A stretch of 64,000 bases of DNA from positions 496,001-560,000 of the forward strand of contig NZ_JAKSXZ010000146.1 of NCBI RefSeq assembly GCF_022829465.1, written 5' to 3'. The stretch is from Methylobacterium sp. J-067 (GTDB lineage: Bacteria > Pseudomonadota > Alphaproteobacteria > Rhizobiales > Beijerinckiaceae). Position 1 is the first letter of the stretch. Each line of letters begins with the position of its first letter. The notes beneath the pieces were generated by a model. That model worked only from the letters and a program-made list of their open reading frames with translations, made no database searches and was not told the DNA's origin. The position numbers and the translations under genes were made by a program. This document shows positions 17,973 to 26,328 of this stretch, piece by piece.

Positions 17973-20900
17973 TCACGGCACCGCCTCCCCGCCCTCCAGG
18001 CCGCGCCCGCGGCCGGCGATGCGGCGTTCGAGGCGGTCGAAGGCGAGGTAGATCACCGGGGTCGTGAACAGCGTCAGCACCTGGCTGACGATCAACCCGC
18101 CCGCGATGCAGATGCCGAGCGGCTGACGCAACTCCGAGCCGACGCCCGTGCCGAGGATCAGCGGCACCGCCGCGAACAGTGCCGCCAGCGTCGTCATCAG
18201 GATCGGCCGGAAGCGCAGAAGGCAGGCCTGCTCGATGGCGTCGCGGGGCGCCATCCCGTCCTCGCGCTCGGCCTGGAGCGCGAAGTCGATCATCATGATC
18301 GCGTTCTTCTTCACGATGCCGATCAGGAGCACGATGCCGATGATCGCGATGATGTCGAGGGACAGCCCGAACAGCATCAGCCCGAGCAACGCCCCGATCC
18401 CGGCCGAGGGCAGCGTCGAGAGGATCGTGATCGGGTGGATGAAGCTCTCGTAGAGCACGCCGAGCACGATGTAGACCGTGACGATGGCCGCGAGCACGAG
18501 GAACAGCTCGTTCCCCAGTGCTGCCTGGAAGGCGAAGACCGAGCCCTGCGGCACCACCCGGAAGGAGGGCGGCAGGTCGATCTTGGCTTTCGCCGCGTCG
18601 ATCGCCTCAACCGCCTGCCCCAGGGCCGCACCCGGCGCGAGGTTGAACGACACGGTGGTGGCCGGGAACTGGCCGAGATGCGAAATCAGCAGCGGCGCCC
18701 GCTTCTCGGTGACCCGCGCCACGGAGGAGAGCGGCACCTGCCCGTTCGTCGCCGTCGAGGACGGCAGGTAGATGCCGTTCAGGCTCTCCAGCGTCTTGTG
18801 CAGGTCCGGGTCGGCTTCGAGGATCACCCGGTACTGGTTCGACTGGGTGAAGATCGTCGAGATGATGCGCTGGCCGAAGGCGTCGTAGAGGGCGTTGTCG
18901 ATGGTCGCGGGGGTGATGCCGTAGCGGCCCGCCGTCGGCCGGTCGATGGTGACGTAGGCCGCGAGCCCCTTGCCCTGGTGGTCGCTCGTCACGTCCGCCA
19001 CGACGGGCGAGGCGGCCAGCGCCTCGGTGAAGCGCGGCACCCAGGTCTCGAAATCCTCGAGGTTCGGGCTCTCCAGGATCACCTGGTACTGCGTCGCCGA
19101 GACGGCGGTGTCGATGGTCAGGTCCTGGACCGGCTGCATGTAGAGCCGGATGCCGGGCTCCGCGTTCGTCGCCGCGCCGATCCGCCGGATGATCTCGCTC
19201 GCGGTGGCGGTGCGCTCCTCGCGGGGCTTCAGGTTGATGAGCATCCGCCCGGAATTGAGCGTGACGTTCTGGCCATCGACGCCGATGAACGAGGACAGGT
19301 TCGCGACGTCCGGATCCTTCAGGATGATCGCGGCGAGCCGCTGCTGCCGCTCGGCCATGGCCGCGTAGGAGACCGATTGGTCGGCCTGGGTGATGCCCTG
19401 GATCACCCCCGTATCCTGCACCGGGAAGAAGCCCTTCGGGATCACCACGAACAGGTAGGCGGTGAGCGCCACCGTCCCGAGGGTGACGAGAAGCGTCAGC
19501 CCCTGGTGGTCGAGCACCACCCGCAGGGCCCGGCCGTAGGCGGCGATGGTGCCCTCCGTCGCCCGCCGGCCCATCCGCGCCAGGGGCCCCTCCCGCCGGA
19601 CGGCCACGCCGGCCGGGACGTGCTTCAGGAGCCGCGCGCACAGCATCGGCACCAGGGTGAGCGAGACCACCGCCGAGATCACGATGGTGGCCGCGAGCGT
19701 GATCGCGAATTCGTGGAACAGGCGGCCGACCACGTCGCCCATGAACAGCAGCGGGATCAGCACCGCGATGAGCGAGACGGTGAGCGAGATGATGGTGAAG
19801 CCAATCTCGCGCGAGCCCTTCAGGGCCGCCTCCAGGGGCGAATCGCCGTCCTCGACGTGGCGGGCGATGTTCTCGATCACCACGATGGCGTCGTCCACGA
19901 CGAAGCCGGTGGCGATGGTGAGCGCCATCAGCGACAGGTTGTCGAGGGAGAAGCCGTAGAGGTCCATCACCGAGAGGGCGCCGACCAGCGAGAGCGGCAC
20001 CGACAGGCTCGGGATCAGCGTCGCCGACAGGCTGCGCAGGAACAGGAAGATCACCAGCACGACCAACGCGATGGCCAGCCCGAGTTCGAACTGCACGTCG
20101 TCCACCGAGGCGCGGATCGTCGTGGTGCGGTCGGTGAGCGGGGCGACGCTCACCGCTTGCGGCAGGCTCGCCTGCAACTGCGGCAGCAGCTGCTTGATCT
20201 TGTCGACGGTGGCGATGACGTTGGCGCCGGGCTGGCGCTGGATGTTGAGGATGACGGCGGGCGTCTCGTCGGCCCAGGCGCCGAGCTTGGTGTTCTCCGG
20301 CGCGTCCACCACGTCCGCGACGTCCGACAGGCGGACCGGCGCGCCGTTGCGATAGGCGATGATCGCCGAATCGTAGGCCTTCGGGTCGCGGATCTGGTCG
20401 TTGGCGTTGATGGCGTAGGATTGCCGGGGGCCGTCGATCGTGCCCTTCGGCGTGTTGACGTTCAGGTTGGTGATCGTCGTGCGCAGGTCATCGATGTTGA
20501 GGCCGTAGGCCGCGAGCTGCCGGGCGTTGAAGCGCACCCGCACCGCCGGGCGCTGGCCGCCGGAGATGCTGACGAGGCCGACGCCGGCCACCTGGCTGAT
20601 CTTCTGCGCGAGGCGCGTCTCGGAGAGGTCGCGCACCTGCGTCAGCGGCAGGGTCTTCGAGGTGAGCGCCAGCGTCAGGATCGGCGCGTCGGCGGGGTTC
20701 ACCTTCGCGTAGACCGGCGGCGCCGGCAGGTCCGAGGGCAGGAGGTTGCCCGCCGCGTTGATCGCGGCCTGGACCTGCTGCTCGGCGATGTCGAGGCCGA
20801 GATCGAGGTTGAACTGCAGCGTGATGACCGACGCCCCCGCCGAGGATTGCGAGGTCATCTGGTTGAGGTTGGCGAGCTGCCCGAACTGCCGCTCCAGTGG

Positions 20901-21095
20901 TGCGGTGACGGAGGAGGTCATCACCTCGGGCGAAGCGCCGGGATAGAAGGTCTGGACCTGGATCGTCGGGTAATCGACCGACGGCAGCGCCGAGACCGGC
21001 AGGTTCAGGTACGACACCCCGCCGACGATCAGGATCGCCAGCATCAGCAGCGTGGTGGTGACCGGGCGGAGGATGAAGAGGCGGGAGGGGTTCAT
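17973..21095 (-). CDS. RND efflux permease, MdtB-like
   Basis: First of two tandem RND permeases, 1040 residues, normal for MdtB. It starts MNPSRLFILRPVTTTLLM and has the TM4 proton-relay motif FVVDDAIVVIENIARHVEDG. The paired periplasmic porter domains carry NGIYLPSSTATNGQVPLSSVARV at the site where its partner is expanded. It ends with FRPILMTTLAALFAAVPL and the TM12 region. The two permeases share the same layout, as in MdtBC, which functions as a B2C heterotrimer. It begins 12 bp after the adaptor gene and sits 10 bp before the second permease. Confidence 0.96.
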   Translation of the reverse strand: MNPSRLFILRPVTTTLLMLAILIVGGVSYLNLPVSALPSVDYPTIQVQTFYPGASPEVMTSSVTAPLERQFGQLANLNQMTSQSSAGASVITLQFNLDLGLDIAEQQVQAAINAAGNLLPSDLPAPPVYAKVNPADAPILTLALTSKTLPLTQVRDLSETRLAQKISQVAGVGLVSISGGQRPAVRVRFNARQLAAYGLNIDDLRTTITNLNVNTPKGTIDGPRQSYAINANDQIRDPKAYDSAIIAYRNGAPVRLSDVADVVDAPENTKLGAWADETPAVILNIQRQPGANVIATVDKIKQLLPQLQASLPQAVSVAPLTDRTTTIRASVDDVQFELGLAIALVVLVIFLFLRSLSATLIPSLSVPLSLVGALSVMDLYGFSLDNLSLMALTIATGFVVDDAIVVIENIARHVEDGDSPLEAALKGSREIGFTIISLTVSLIAVLIPLLFMGDVVGRLFHEFAITLAATIVISAVVSLTLVPMLCARLLKHVPAGVAVRREGPLARMGRRATEGTIAAYGRALRVVLDHQGLTLLVTLGTVALTAYLFVVIPKGFFPVQDTGVIQGITQADQSVSYAAMAERQQRLAAIILKDPDVANLSSFIGVDGQNVTLNSGRMLINLKPREERTATASEIIRRIGAATNAEPGIRLYMQPVQDLTIDTAVSATQYQVILESPNLEDFETWVPRFTEALAASPVVADVTSDHQGKGLAAYVTIDRPTAGRYGITPATIDNALYDAFGQRIISTIFTQSNQYRVILEADPDLHKTLESLNGIYLPSSTATNGQVPLSSVARVTEKRAPLLISHLGQFPATTVSFNLAPGAALGQAVEAIDAAKAKIDLPPSFRVVPQGSVFAFQAALGNELFLVLAAIVTVYIVLGVLYESFIHPITILSTLPSAGIGALLGLMLFGLSLDIIAIIGIVLLIGIVKKNAIMMIDFALQAEREDGMAPRDAIEQACLLRFRPILMTTLAALFAAVPLILGTGVGSELRQPLGICIAGGLIVSQVLTLFTTPVIYLAFDRLERRIAGRGRGLEGGEAVP

Positions 21096-21107
21096 GGGCG
21101 CGTGCCC

Positions 21108-22487
21108 TTACTGCCCCTGCTGCCGGTGCCGCCGACGGCCGCCCTGTTGCGGGGCGCCCTCGGCGGTGGCCTCCTTGGCCGCGTCGGCGGCAGGCGCCTG
21201 CGGCCCGGCGGAGGGGGTGGGGCTGGCGGCGGACGCCTGAGCCCCCTCCGTGATCCGCACCTTCGCCCCGTCCTTCAGGCGGTCGGTGCCGTCGGTCACG
21301 ACCCGGTCGCCGGGTTTGAGGCCGGAGAGCACCACCGTGTGGATGCCGTCCGTCTCGCCGGTCTTGATCGGCCGGACCGACACCTTGTCGTCGCCGTCCA
21401 TCAGGTAGACGTAGGCGCCGGGGCTGCCCTGGAGGATGCCGCCGTTCGGCACCAGGATGGCGTCGTGCAGCGTCTCGACGGTGAGGCGGGCATTCACGAA
21501 CTGGTTCGGGAACAGCTCCTCGTCGCCGTTGTCGAACAGGGCGCGCAGCTTCACCGTGCCGGTGGTCGTGTCGATCTGGTTGTCCACCGTGTCGAGCTTG
21601 CCGGTGGCGATCTCGTGGGAATCGCCCCGGTCGAAGGCCTTCACCGCGAGGCTCGCCCCCACCCGCACCCGGCGCATCACGCGGGCGACGTCGTCCTCGG
21701 GGAGGGTGAACACCACCGAGATCGGGTGAAGCTGCGTCACCACCACGATCGCCGTCGAGGCGGCGGAGATGTAGTTGCCCTGGTCCACCTGCCGCAGGCC
21801 GACCCGCCCGTCCACGGGCGAAGTGATGTGCGTGTAGGCGATGTTCAGCTTCTGCTGGTCCACCAGCGCCTGGTCGGCGGCGACGGTGCCCTCGTTCTGC
21901 TTCACCAGCGCGGCCTGGGTGTCGACGTTCTGCTTCGAGATCGAATCCTGGCGGTTCAGGGTCTGGTAGCGCTGGAAATCGAGCTTCGAGTTCTGCAGGA
22001 GCGCCTGATCGCGGGCGAGCTGGCCCTGATACTGCGCGAGCAGCGCCTCGTAGGGGCGCGAATCGATCTGGGCGAGGGGATCGCCCGCCTTGACCATCTG
22101 GCCCTCGCGGAACTTCACCTCCGTGAGGTAGCCGCTGATCTGCGACTTCACCGTCACCGTGGCCAGCGGCGTCACCGTGCCGAGGCCCTGCAGCACGACC
22201 GGCATGTCGCCCGTCGTGATGGGGGCGATGCCGACCGCCTGGGGCAGGTCGGACCCGCCGCGCTTGCCGCCGTGACGGCCACCCGCCGCGCCGGCCGCCT
22301 GCTCCGTGCCCTTCTGGGCGCGGGAATCGTACCAGCGATGCGCGACGGCGCCGATGGCCGCGAGCGCGACGAGCAACACCAGCCAGCGGATGGGGCGGAA
22401 GCGACGGCGCGTGCGGACGGGGGCCTGGATCGGCCCCGGCTCGTAGGCACGAGCGGTCTCGGTACGGATCGGCGAACTCTCGTTCAT
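21108..22487 (-). CDS. RND periplasmic adaptor, MdtA-like
   Basis: Membrane-fusion protein of the tripartite pump, 459 residues from the ATG at 22487. A single anchor spans about residues 31-50 (RPIRWLVLLVALAAIG). The lipoyl/hairpin region contains VTVKSQISGYLTEVKFREGQMVKAGDPLAQID and a helical hairpin. The beta-barrel domain has PISVVFTLPEDDVARVM and LFPNQFVNARL. An upstream in-frame start at 22565 would add 26 atypical residues and is not favoured. The C-terminus is a Pro/Ala then Gln/Arg-rich tail. First gene of the adaptor-permease-permease-channel operon; no dedicated regulator gene is adjacent. Confidence 0.94.
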   Translation of the reverse strand: MNESSPIRTETARAYEPGPIQAPVRTRRRFRPIRWLVLLVALAAIGAVAHRWYDSRAQKGTEQAAGAAGGRHGGKRGGSDLPQAVGIAPITTGDMPVVLQGLGTVTPLATVTVKSQISGYLTEVKFREGQMVKAGDPLAQIDSRPYEALLAQYQGQLARDQALLQNSKLDFQRYQTLNRQDSISKQNVDTQAALVKQNEGTVAADQALVDQQKLNIAYTHITSPVDGRVGLRQVDQGNYISAASTAIVVVTQLHPISVVFTLPEDDVARVMRRVRVGASLAVKAFDRGDSHEIATGKLDTVDNQIDTTTGTVKLRALFDNGDEELFPNQFVNARLTVETLHDAILVPNGGILQGSPGAYVYLMDGDDKVSVRPIKTGETDGIHTVVLSGLKPGDRVVTDGTDRLKDGAKVRITEGAQASAASPTPSAGPQAPAADAAKEATAEGAPQQGGRRRHRQQGQ

Positions 22488-22620
22488 TCCCGACTCAAGC
22501 ACATTCCGGTTGCGACACCCATCGGCAGGATCGCCGCGCGACCCCAAGACCGGGCCGCGTCGCATCGGTGTCGCATGAAACCGGTGACGGACCCTGAACT
22601 AGGCGTCCAATGAGCCTGCA

Positions 22621-22776
22621 CTAGGGCGACGACGTTTCAGCGGTATTGCTGACCGAGGCGCCATAGGAACGCAGAACATCGCGAAAGGCGCCATCGACCG
22701 GCAGCGGCGCGAGCGACATCCTGAGGACGAGCCCCAGGCCCGTGACCATCAGGGCGAAGAACAGACACCGCGTCAT
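22621..22776 (-). CDS. Possible small membrane peptide, unrecognised
   Basis: A 51-residue reading frame with one hydrophobic segment at its start (TRCLFFALMVTGLGLVLRM) followed by a polar tail. No family is recognised and there is no strong ribosome site. It lies 134 bp upstream of the mdtA-like start and just downstream of the terminator of the candidate small RNA, so it would need its own promoter. It may be only a chance frame in the upstream region of the efflux operon. Confidence 0.25.
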   Translation of the reverse strand: MTRCLFFALMVTGLGLVLRMSLAPLPVDGAFRDVLRSYGASVSNTAETSSP

Positions 22777-22822
22777 CACGACCAAGCCCGCTGCGAGCCC
22801 CGACCGATAGCCCCCGAACGCG

Positions 22823-22939
22823 GAAAGGGCCACCGGCCGACAAGCCGGTGGCCCTCTACACGCGGCCCAGGCGACGCACCGCGGGAAAGCGGAGCGAGGG
22901 GGCAGAGCCCCGCTGGAAACGGGCATCGCCCTGGCCGTG
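22823..22939 (-). ncRNA. Candidate small structured RNA, unrecognised family
   Basis: This stretch lacks a plausible gene but is bounded by a promoter (22945-22972) and a strong intrinsic terminator (22824-22854), both on the minus strand. The 5' end, CACG-GCC-A-GGGCGA starting at the predicted +1 (about 22938), can pair with TCGCCT-G-GGC-CG-CGTG near 22857-22872. This gives 13 base pairs with one mismatch and a 2-base bulge. Between the arms an AGCG-GGGC-TCT-GCCC-CCT-CGCT hairpin and a pyrimidine-rich single strand are possible. Closing stem, bubble and apical hairpin recall 6S-like RNAs, but at about 117 nt it is too short for typical 6S, and it lacks SRP RNA motifs. The assignment is inference from sequence and structure only. 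Confidence 0.6.
22824..22854 (-). terminator. Intrinsic terminator of the candidate small RNA
   Basis: A perfect 10-bp stem, GGGCCACCGG and CCGGTGGCCC (22827-22836 with 22845-22854), has an 8-base loop. Read on the minus strand it is followed by TTT (22826-22824). The short U-run suits minus-strand use; nothing comparable follows it on the plus strand. Confidence 0.75.
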
Positions 22940-22944
22940 ACGAC

Positions 22945-22972
22945 AACCTATGCCCCGGGTGATGAATGTCAA
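22945..22972 (-). promoter_or_regulatory. Sigma-70-type promoter of the candidate small RNA
   Basis: A perfect -35 TTGACA (22967-22972, minus strand) is followed after 16 bases by TAGGTT (22945-22950) as -10. The predicted start lies about 6-7 bases further on, exactly where the long closing stem of the candidate RNA begins. Confidence 0.6.
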
Positions 22973-23062
22973 CAATCGTCAGCCGTCCCGGCGCGTTCGG
23001 ATAGGTGCCCCGTGCGCGAGCGCACATTCGAAAGGGGCAACGCACCATGGTAAGGGCCCCCC

Positions 23063-24217
23063 ATGAATCGCGTCTTCGCAGAGCTCCCCACCACCGTCTT
23101 CGAGACGATGTCGCGGCTCGCCCGCGAGCATGGGGCGGTGAATCTCGGGCAGGGCTTCCCGGACGATCCCGGCCCGGCCGACATCCGCGAGGCGGGCGCC
23201 CGCGCGCTGATCGACGGCCCGAACCAATACCCGCCGATGATGGGCCTGCCCGCCCTTCGCGAGGCCGTCGCCGCGCATTACGCCCGGCATCAGGGCCTTG
23301 CCCTCGACCCCGAGACCGAGGTGATGGTGACGTCGGGCGCCACCGAAGCCCTGGCCGGGGCGCTGCTGGCGCTGATCGAGCCGGGGGACGAGGTGGTCCT
23401 CTTCGCGCCGATGTACGACGCCTACCTGCCCCTGGTGCGCCGGGCCGGCGGCGTGGCGCGGATCGTCAACCTGACGCCGCCCGCCTTCCGCCTCGACGCG
23501 GCGGCCCTGGCGGAGGCCTTCTCCGACCGAACCAAGCTCGTTCTCCTCAACAACCCCCTGAACCCCTCCGCGACCCTGTTCGGGCCGGACGACCTCGCCC
23601 TGCTCGCTACACTCTGCTGTCGCCACGACGTCGTCGCCCTGTGCGACGAGGTGTGGGAGCATGTCGTGTTCGACGGCGCCCGCCACGTTCCGCTCATGGG
23701 CCTTCCGGGGATGCGCGAGCGGACGGTGAAGATCGGCTCGGCGGGCAAGATCTTCTCCCTGACCGGCTGGAAGGTCGGCTTCGTCACCGCCGACGCGCGG
23801 CTGATGCGGGTGCTCGCCAAGGCGCACCAGTTCCTCACCTTCACCACGCCGCCGAACCTCCAGGCCGCCGTGGCCCTCGGGCTCGGCAAGGAGGAGCCCT
23901 GGTTCGCGGCGATGCGCGCCGGCTATGCCCGCTCCCGCGACCGCCTCGCCTCGGGGCTGACCGAGCGCGGCTTCACCGTGCTGCCGGCGGCGGCGACGTG
24001 GTTCCTCAACATCGACATCGCGCCCCTCGGCCACCACGACGACGTAGCCTTCTGCGAAACCCTCGTGACCCGGCATGGAGTGGCGGCGATTCCCGTCAGC
24101 GCCTTCTATCCCGACGGGGCGGTGCGCCACGTGGTCCGCCTGTGCTTCGCCAAGGCCGACGCGACCCTCGATGCGGCCCTCGACCGCATGGGCGATCTGG
24201 CGCGCCTCGCCGCCTGA
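23063..24217 (+). CDS. Class I/II PLP aminotransferase (methionine/kynurenine aminotransferase-like)
   Basis: Cytoplasmic fold-type I aminotransferase of 384 residues. It has the N-terminal AVNLGQGFPDDPGP motif, PNQYPPMMGLPALREAVA and the cofactor-binding SGATEALAGALLALIEPGDEV. NNPLNPSATLFG, the aspartate in ALCDEVWEHVVFDG and the Schiff-base lysine K229 in GSAGKIFSLTGWKVG follow. The GQGFPD start and TTPPNLQ segment are characteristic of the YbdL/kynurenine aminotransferase branch, which accepts methionine and aromatic amino acids. Substrate is inferred by branch only. It stands upstream of the DUF4112 gene, 42 bp apart. Confidence 0.88.
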   Translation: MNRVFAELPTTVFETMSRLAREHGAVNLGQGFPDDPGPADIREAGARALIDGPNQYPPMMGLPALREAVAAHYARHQGLALDPETEVMVTSGATEALAGALLALIEPGDEVVLFAPMYDAYLPLVRRAGGVARIVNLTPPAFRLDAAALAEAFSDRTKLVLLNNPLNPSATLFGPDDLALLATLCCRHDVVALCDEVWEHVVFDGARHVPLMGLPGMRERTVKIGSAGKIFSLTGWKVGFVTADARLMRVLAKAHQFLTFTTPPNLQAAVALGLGKEEPWFAAMRAGYARSRDRLASGLTERGFTVLPAAATWFLNIDIAPLGHHDDVAFCETLVTRHGVAAIPVSAFYPDGAVRHVVRLCFAKADATLDAALDRMGDLARLAA

Positions 24218-24259
24218 GACTCCTTGCGCGCAACCGGAGGCGCCGCCACATCGTTGCTC

Positions 24260-24742
24260 ATGACGATGTCGAGCGCACGCATTCCCCCGCAGGATTTCCC
24301 GCCCCGGCGCGACATCCCGCATCAGGCCGGGCCGTTCCCCGGCGCCCTCGACCTCGGCCGCGAGGCGAGCCTCGCCCGGCTCGAAACCCTGGCGCACCTG
24401 ATGGACAGCGCCTTCCTGATCCCCGGCATCAACCGGCGGGTCGGGTTCGATGCCCTGATCGGCCTCGTGCCCCTCGTCGGCGACGTGGCGGGCATGGTGA
24501 TCTCGTCCTTCATCGTCTACGAGGCGCGCCGCCTCGGCGCCCCCCGCTGGCTGATCGGCCGGATGGCGCTGAACGTCGCCTTCGACGGCGTGGTCGGCGC
24601 GGTGCCGCTGGCCGGCGACATCTTCGACGCGGCCTTCAAGGCGAACCGGCGCAACGTCCGCCTGCTCCGCCGCTGGATGGAGCGCCACGGCGGCGTGCGC
24701 CCCAACGAGATCGAGGGCACCGCGACCCGGCTCCCCGACTGA
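24260..24742 (+). CDS. DUF4112 domain membrane protein
   Basis: A 160-residue protein whose core LAHLMDSAFLIPGINRRVGFDALIGLVPLVGDVAGMV and AFDGVVGAVPLAGDIFDAAFKANRRN match the DUF4112 family. Two hydrophobic stretches each carry a PLVGD or PLAGD motif and probably span or dip into the inner membrane. Function is unknown. The ATG at 24260 is used; a GGAGG lies 19 bases upstream, and an in-frame TTG at 24254 would sit closer to it, so the exact start is uncertain. It is followed after 43 bp by the YejE-like permease. Confidence 0.82.
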   Translation: MTMSSARIPPQDFPPRRDIPHQAGPFPGALDLGREASLARLETLAHLMDSAFLIPGINRRVGFDALIGLVPLVGDVAGMVISSFIVYEARRLGAPRWLIGRMALNVAFDGVVGAVPLAGDIFDAAFKANRRNVRLLRRWMERHGGVRPNEIEGTATRLPD

Positions 24743-24785
24743 GCCGCGCCTTGACAACGGCGCCCGTGACGGCAAGTCCGCGGGC

Positions 24786-25925
24786 ATGACCGACGCCGTC
24801 CCGATGCCCGGCGCCCAGGCGCCCCTCGTCCGTGGGGGACTGTCGCCCCTCAACCGGCGGCGGCTCGCCAACTTCCGCGCGAACCGCCTCGGCTACTGGT
24901 CGTTCGTGGTCTTCGCCCTGCTGTTCGTCCTCAGCCTGTTCGCGGAGTTCATCGCCAACGACAAGCCGCTCCTCGCCTCCTACAAGGGCGAGTGGTTGGT
25001 GCCGGTGCTGGTCGATTACCCGGAAGAGAAGTTCGGCGGCTTCCTGGCCGTCACGGATTACCGCTCGCCGGAGATCCGCAAGGAGATCGCCGAGAACGGC
25101 TGGGCCATCTGGCCGCCGATCCCGTTCTCCTACGACACGATCAATGAGAACCTGCCGACCCCCTCCCCCTCCCCGCCGACCTGGATGCTCTCGGACGCGC
25201 AGTGCAAGCCCGTGGCCGAGCGCCTCGGCGGCACGGGCTGCGCCGACATTCCCTGGCACTGGCTCGGCACCGACAACACCACCCGCGACGTGCTGGCGCG
25301 CGTGATCTACGGCTTCCGCATCTCGGTGCTGTTCGGGCTGATCCTCGCCGCCGTCTCCTCGGCCATCGGCGTGCTGGCCGGCGCGGTGCAGGGCTATTTC
25401 GGCGGCTGGGTCGATCTCGCCTTCCAGCGCTTCATCGAGGTTTGGGGCGGCATCCCGACCCTCTACCTCATCATCATCATCTCGGCCTTCATCGCCCCCG
25501 GCTTCTTCGTGCTGCTCGGCATCATGCTGCTGTTCTCGTGGGTGGCGCTGGTGAGCGTGGTCCGCGCCGAATTCCTGCGGGCGCGCAACTTTGAGTATGT
25601 TCGCGCCGCGCGGGCGCTCGGCCTGTCGAATGTGCGGATCATGCGCGTCCACCTGCTGCCCAACGCCATGGTGGCGACGCTGACCTTCCTGCCGTTTATC
25701 CTGAACGGCTCGATCACCACCCTGACCTCCCTCGACTTCCTCGGCTTCGGCCTGCCCCCCGGCTCGCCCTCCCTCGGCGAGCTCCTGGCGCAGGGGAAGG
25801 ACAATCTGACCGCCCCCTGGCTCGGCCTGACCGGGTTCGTCGTGATCGCTGCGATGCTGAGCCTGCTCGTCTTCGCGGGCGAGGCGGTGCGCGATGCGTT
25901 CGATCCCCGGAAAACCTTCGCCTGA
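24786..25925 (+). CDS. YejE-like peptide/microcin ABC transporter permease
   Basis: Inner-membrane permease of a DppC/YejE-type importer, 379 residues. It shows the LSPLNRRRLANFRANRLGYWS start and the large periplasmic insertion with PPIPFSYDTIN and PWHWLGTDNTTRDVLARVIYG, both hallmarks of YejE. The EAA loop is EYVRAARALGLSNVRIMRVHLLPNA. In most genomes yejE sits between yejB and the ATPase yejF with a binding protein yejA. None of these is next to it here: upstream is DUF4112 and downstream a 400-bp non-coding stretch. It must use partners encoded elsewhere, or it is a relocated copy. Confidence 0.9.
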   Translation: MTDAVPMPGAQAPLVRGGLSPLNRRRLANFRANRLGYWSFVVFALLFVLSLFAEFIANDKPLLASYKGEWLVPVLVDYPEEKFGGFLAVTDYRSPEIRKEIAENGWAIWPPIPFSYDTINENLPTPSPSPPTWMLSDAQCKPVAERLGGTGCADIPWHWLGTDNTTRDVLARVIYGFRISVLFGLILAAVSSAIGVLAGAVQGYFGGWVDLAFQRFIEVWGGIPTLYLIIIISAFIAPGFFVLLGIMLLFSWVALVSVVRAEFLRARNFEYVRAARALGLSNVRIMRVHLLPNAMVATLTFLPFILNGSITTLTSLDFLGFGLPPGSPSLGELLAQGKDNLTAPWLGLTGFVVIAAMLSLLVFAGEAVRDAFDPRKTFA

Positions 25926-26328
25926 CCGCGTTCCCACCCAGCGAATGAGCCAGATTGTCGCAGGGTACGGAATGCCTATGCCGGCAGTCCGATTGCGCGC
26001 GATTGGTTGCGCACAGTTAATACAACTTTTAGTGGATTAAATTGGCTTGTTCCGGGCCTCCGCGGCTGGTTTCAGCAACGGGTAACGGTCTCTTTTCTCA
26101 CGAGAAAATTCTTCTCGCTACGGCCGGATGATAAAGTCATTCCCCTGAGCGGTAAAACGCGCGATGTTTCATTCCGTAGCGTCCCTCGATCGCCGCAGCC
26201 AAAGGAACTGTGCGTAAACTATCAAGCCAGCACAGGTCACCTTCGGAAAACACCTTGCTTTTTCCGTCGATCCACATAACTCGACGCCGAGGGGCCATTT
26301 CATCAAAAAACCAATGAGGGTATCGAGG
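25926..26328. other. AT-richer intergenic stretch upstream of mucR
   Basis: This 400-bp region is visibly lower in GC than its surroundings, with runs such as AGTTAATACAACTTTTAG and GGATTAAATTGG near 26014-26046. It holds no convincing gene; short frames on both strands do not look like proteins. AT-rich DNA with TpA steps is the type of target bound by MucR/Ros proteins, so it may be the autoregulatory region of the next gene. Confidence 0.5.
26255..26282 (+). promoter_or_regulatory. Candidate mucR promoter
   Basis: TTGCTT (26255-26260) and TAACTC (26277-26282) are separated by 16 bases, placing the start near 26289, about 40 bases before the mucR ATG. Both boxes are imperfect, so this is one of several possible promoters in the region. 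Confidence 0.3.

Noticed and set aside
17625..22613. 1662-aa plus-strand frame
   Set aside because: It is the antisense shadow of the RND permease and adaptor genes, with His/Arg/Asp-rich composition typical of reverse reading in high-GC DNA.
22823..22939. Identification of the RNA as 6S or SRP RNA
   Set aside because: It is too short for typical 6S RNA and lacks the GGAAG-type loop and flanking motifs of SRP RNA; kept as an unassigned candidate.
22776..23048. 90-aa minus-strand frame over the candidate small RNA
   Set aside because: Composition is random-looking, the frame runs through promoter, stems and terminator, and there is no ribosome site.
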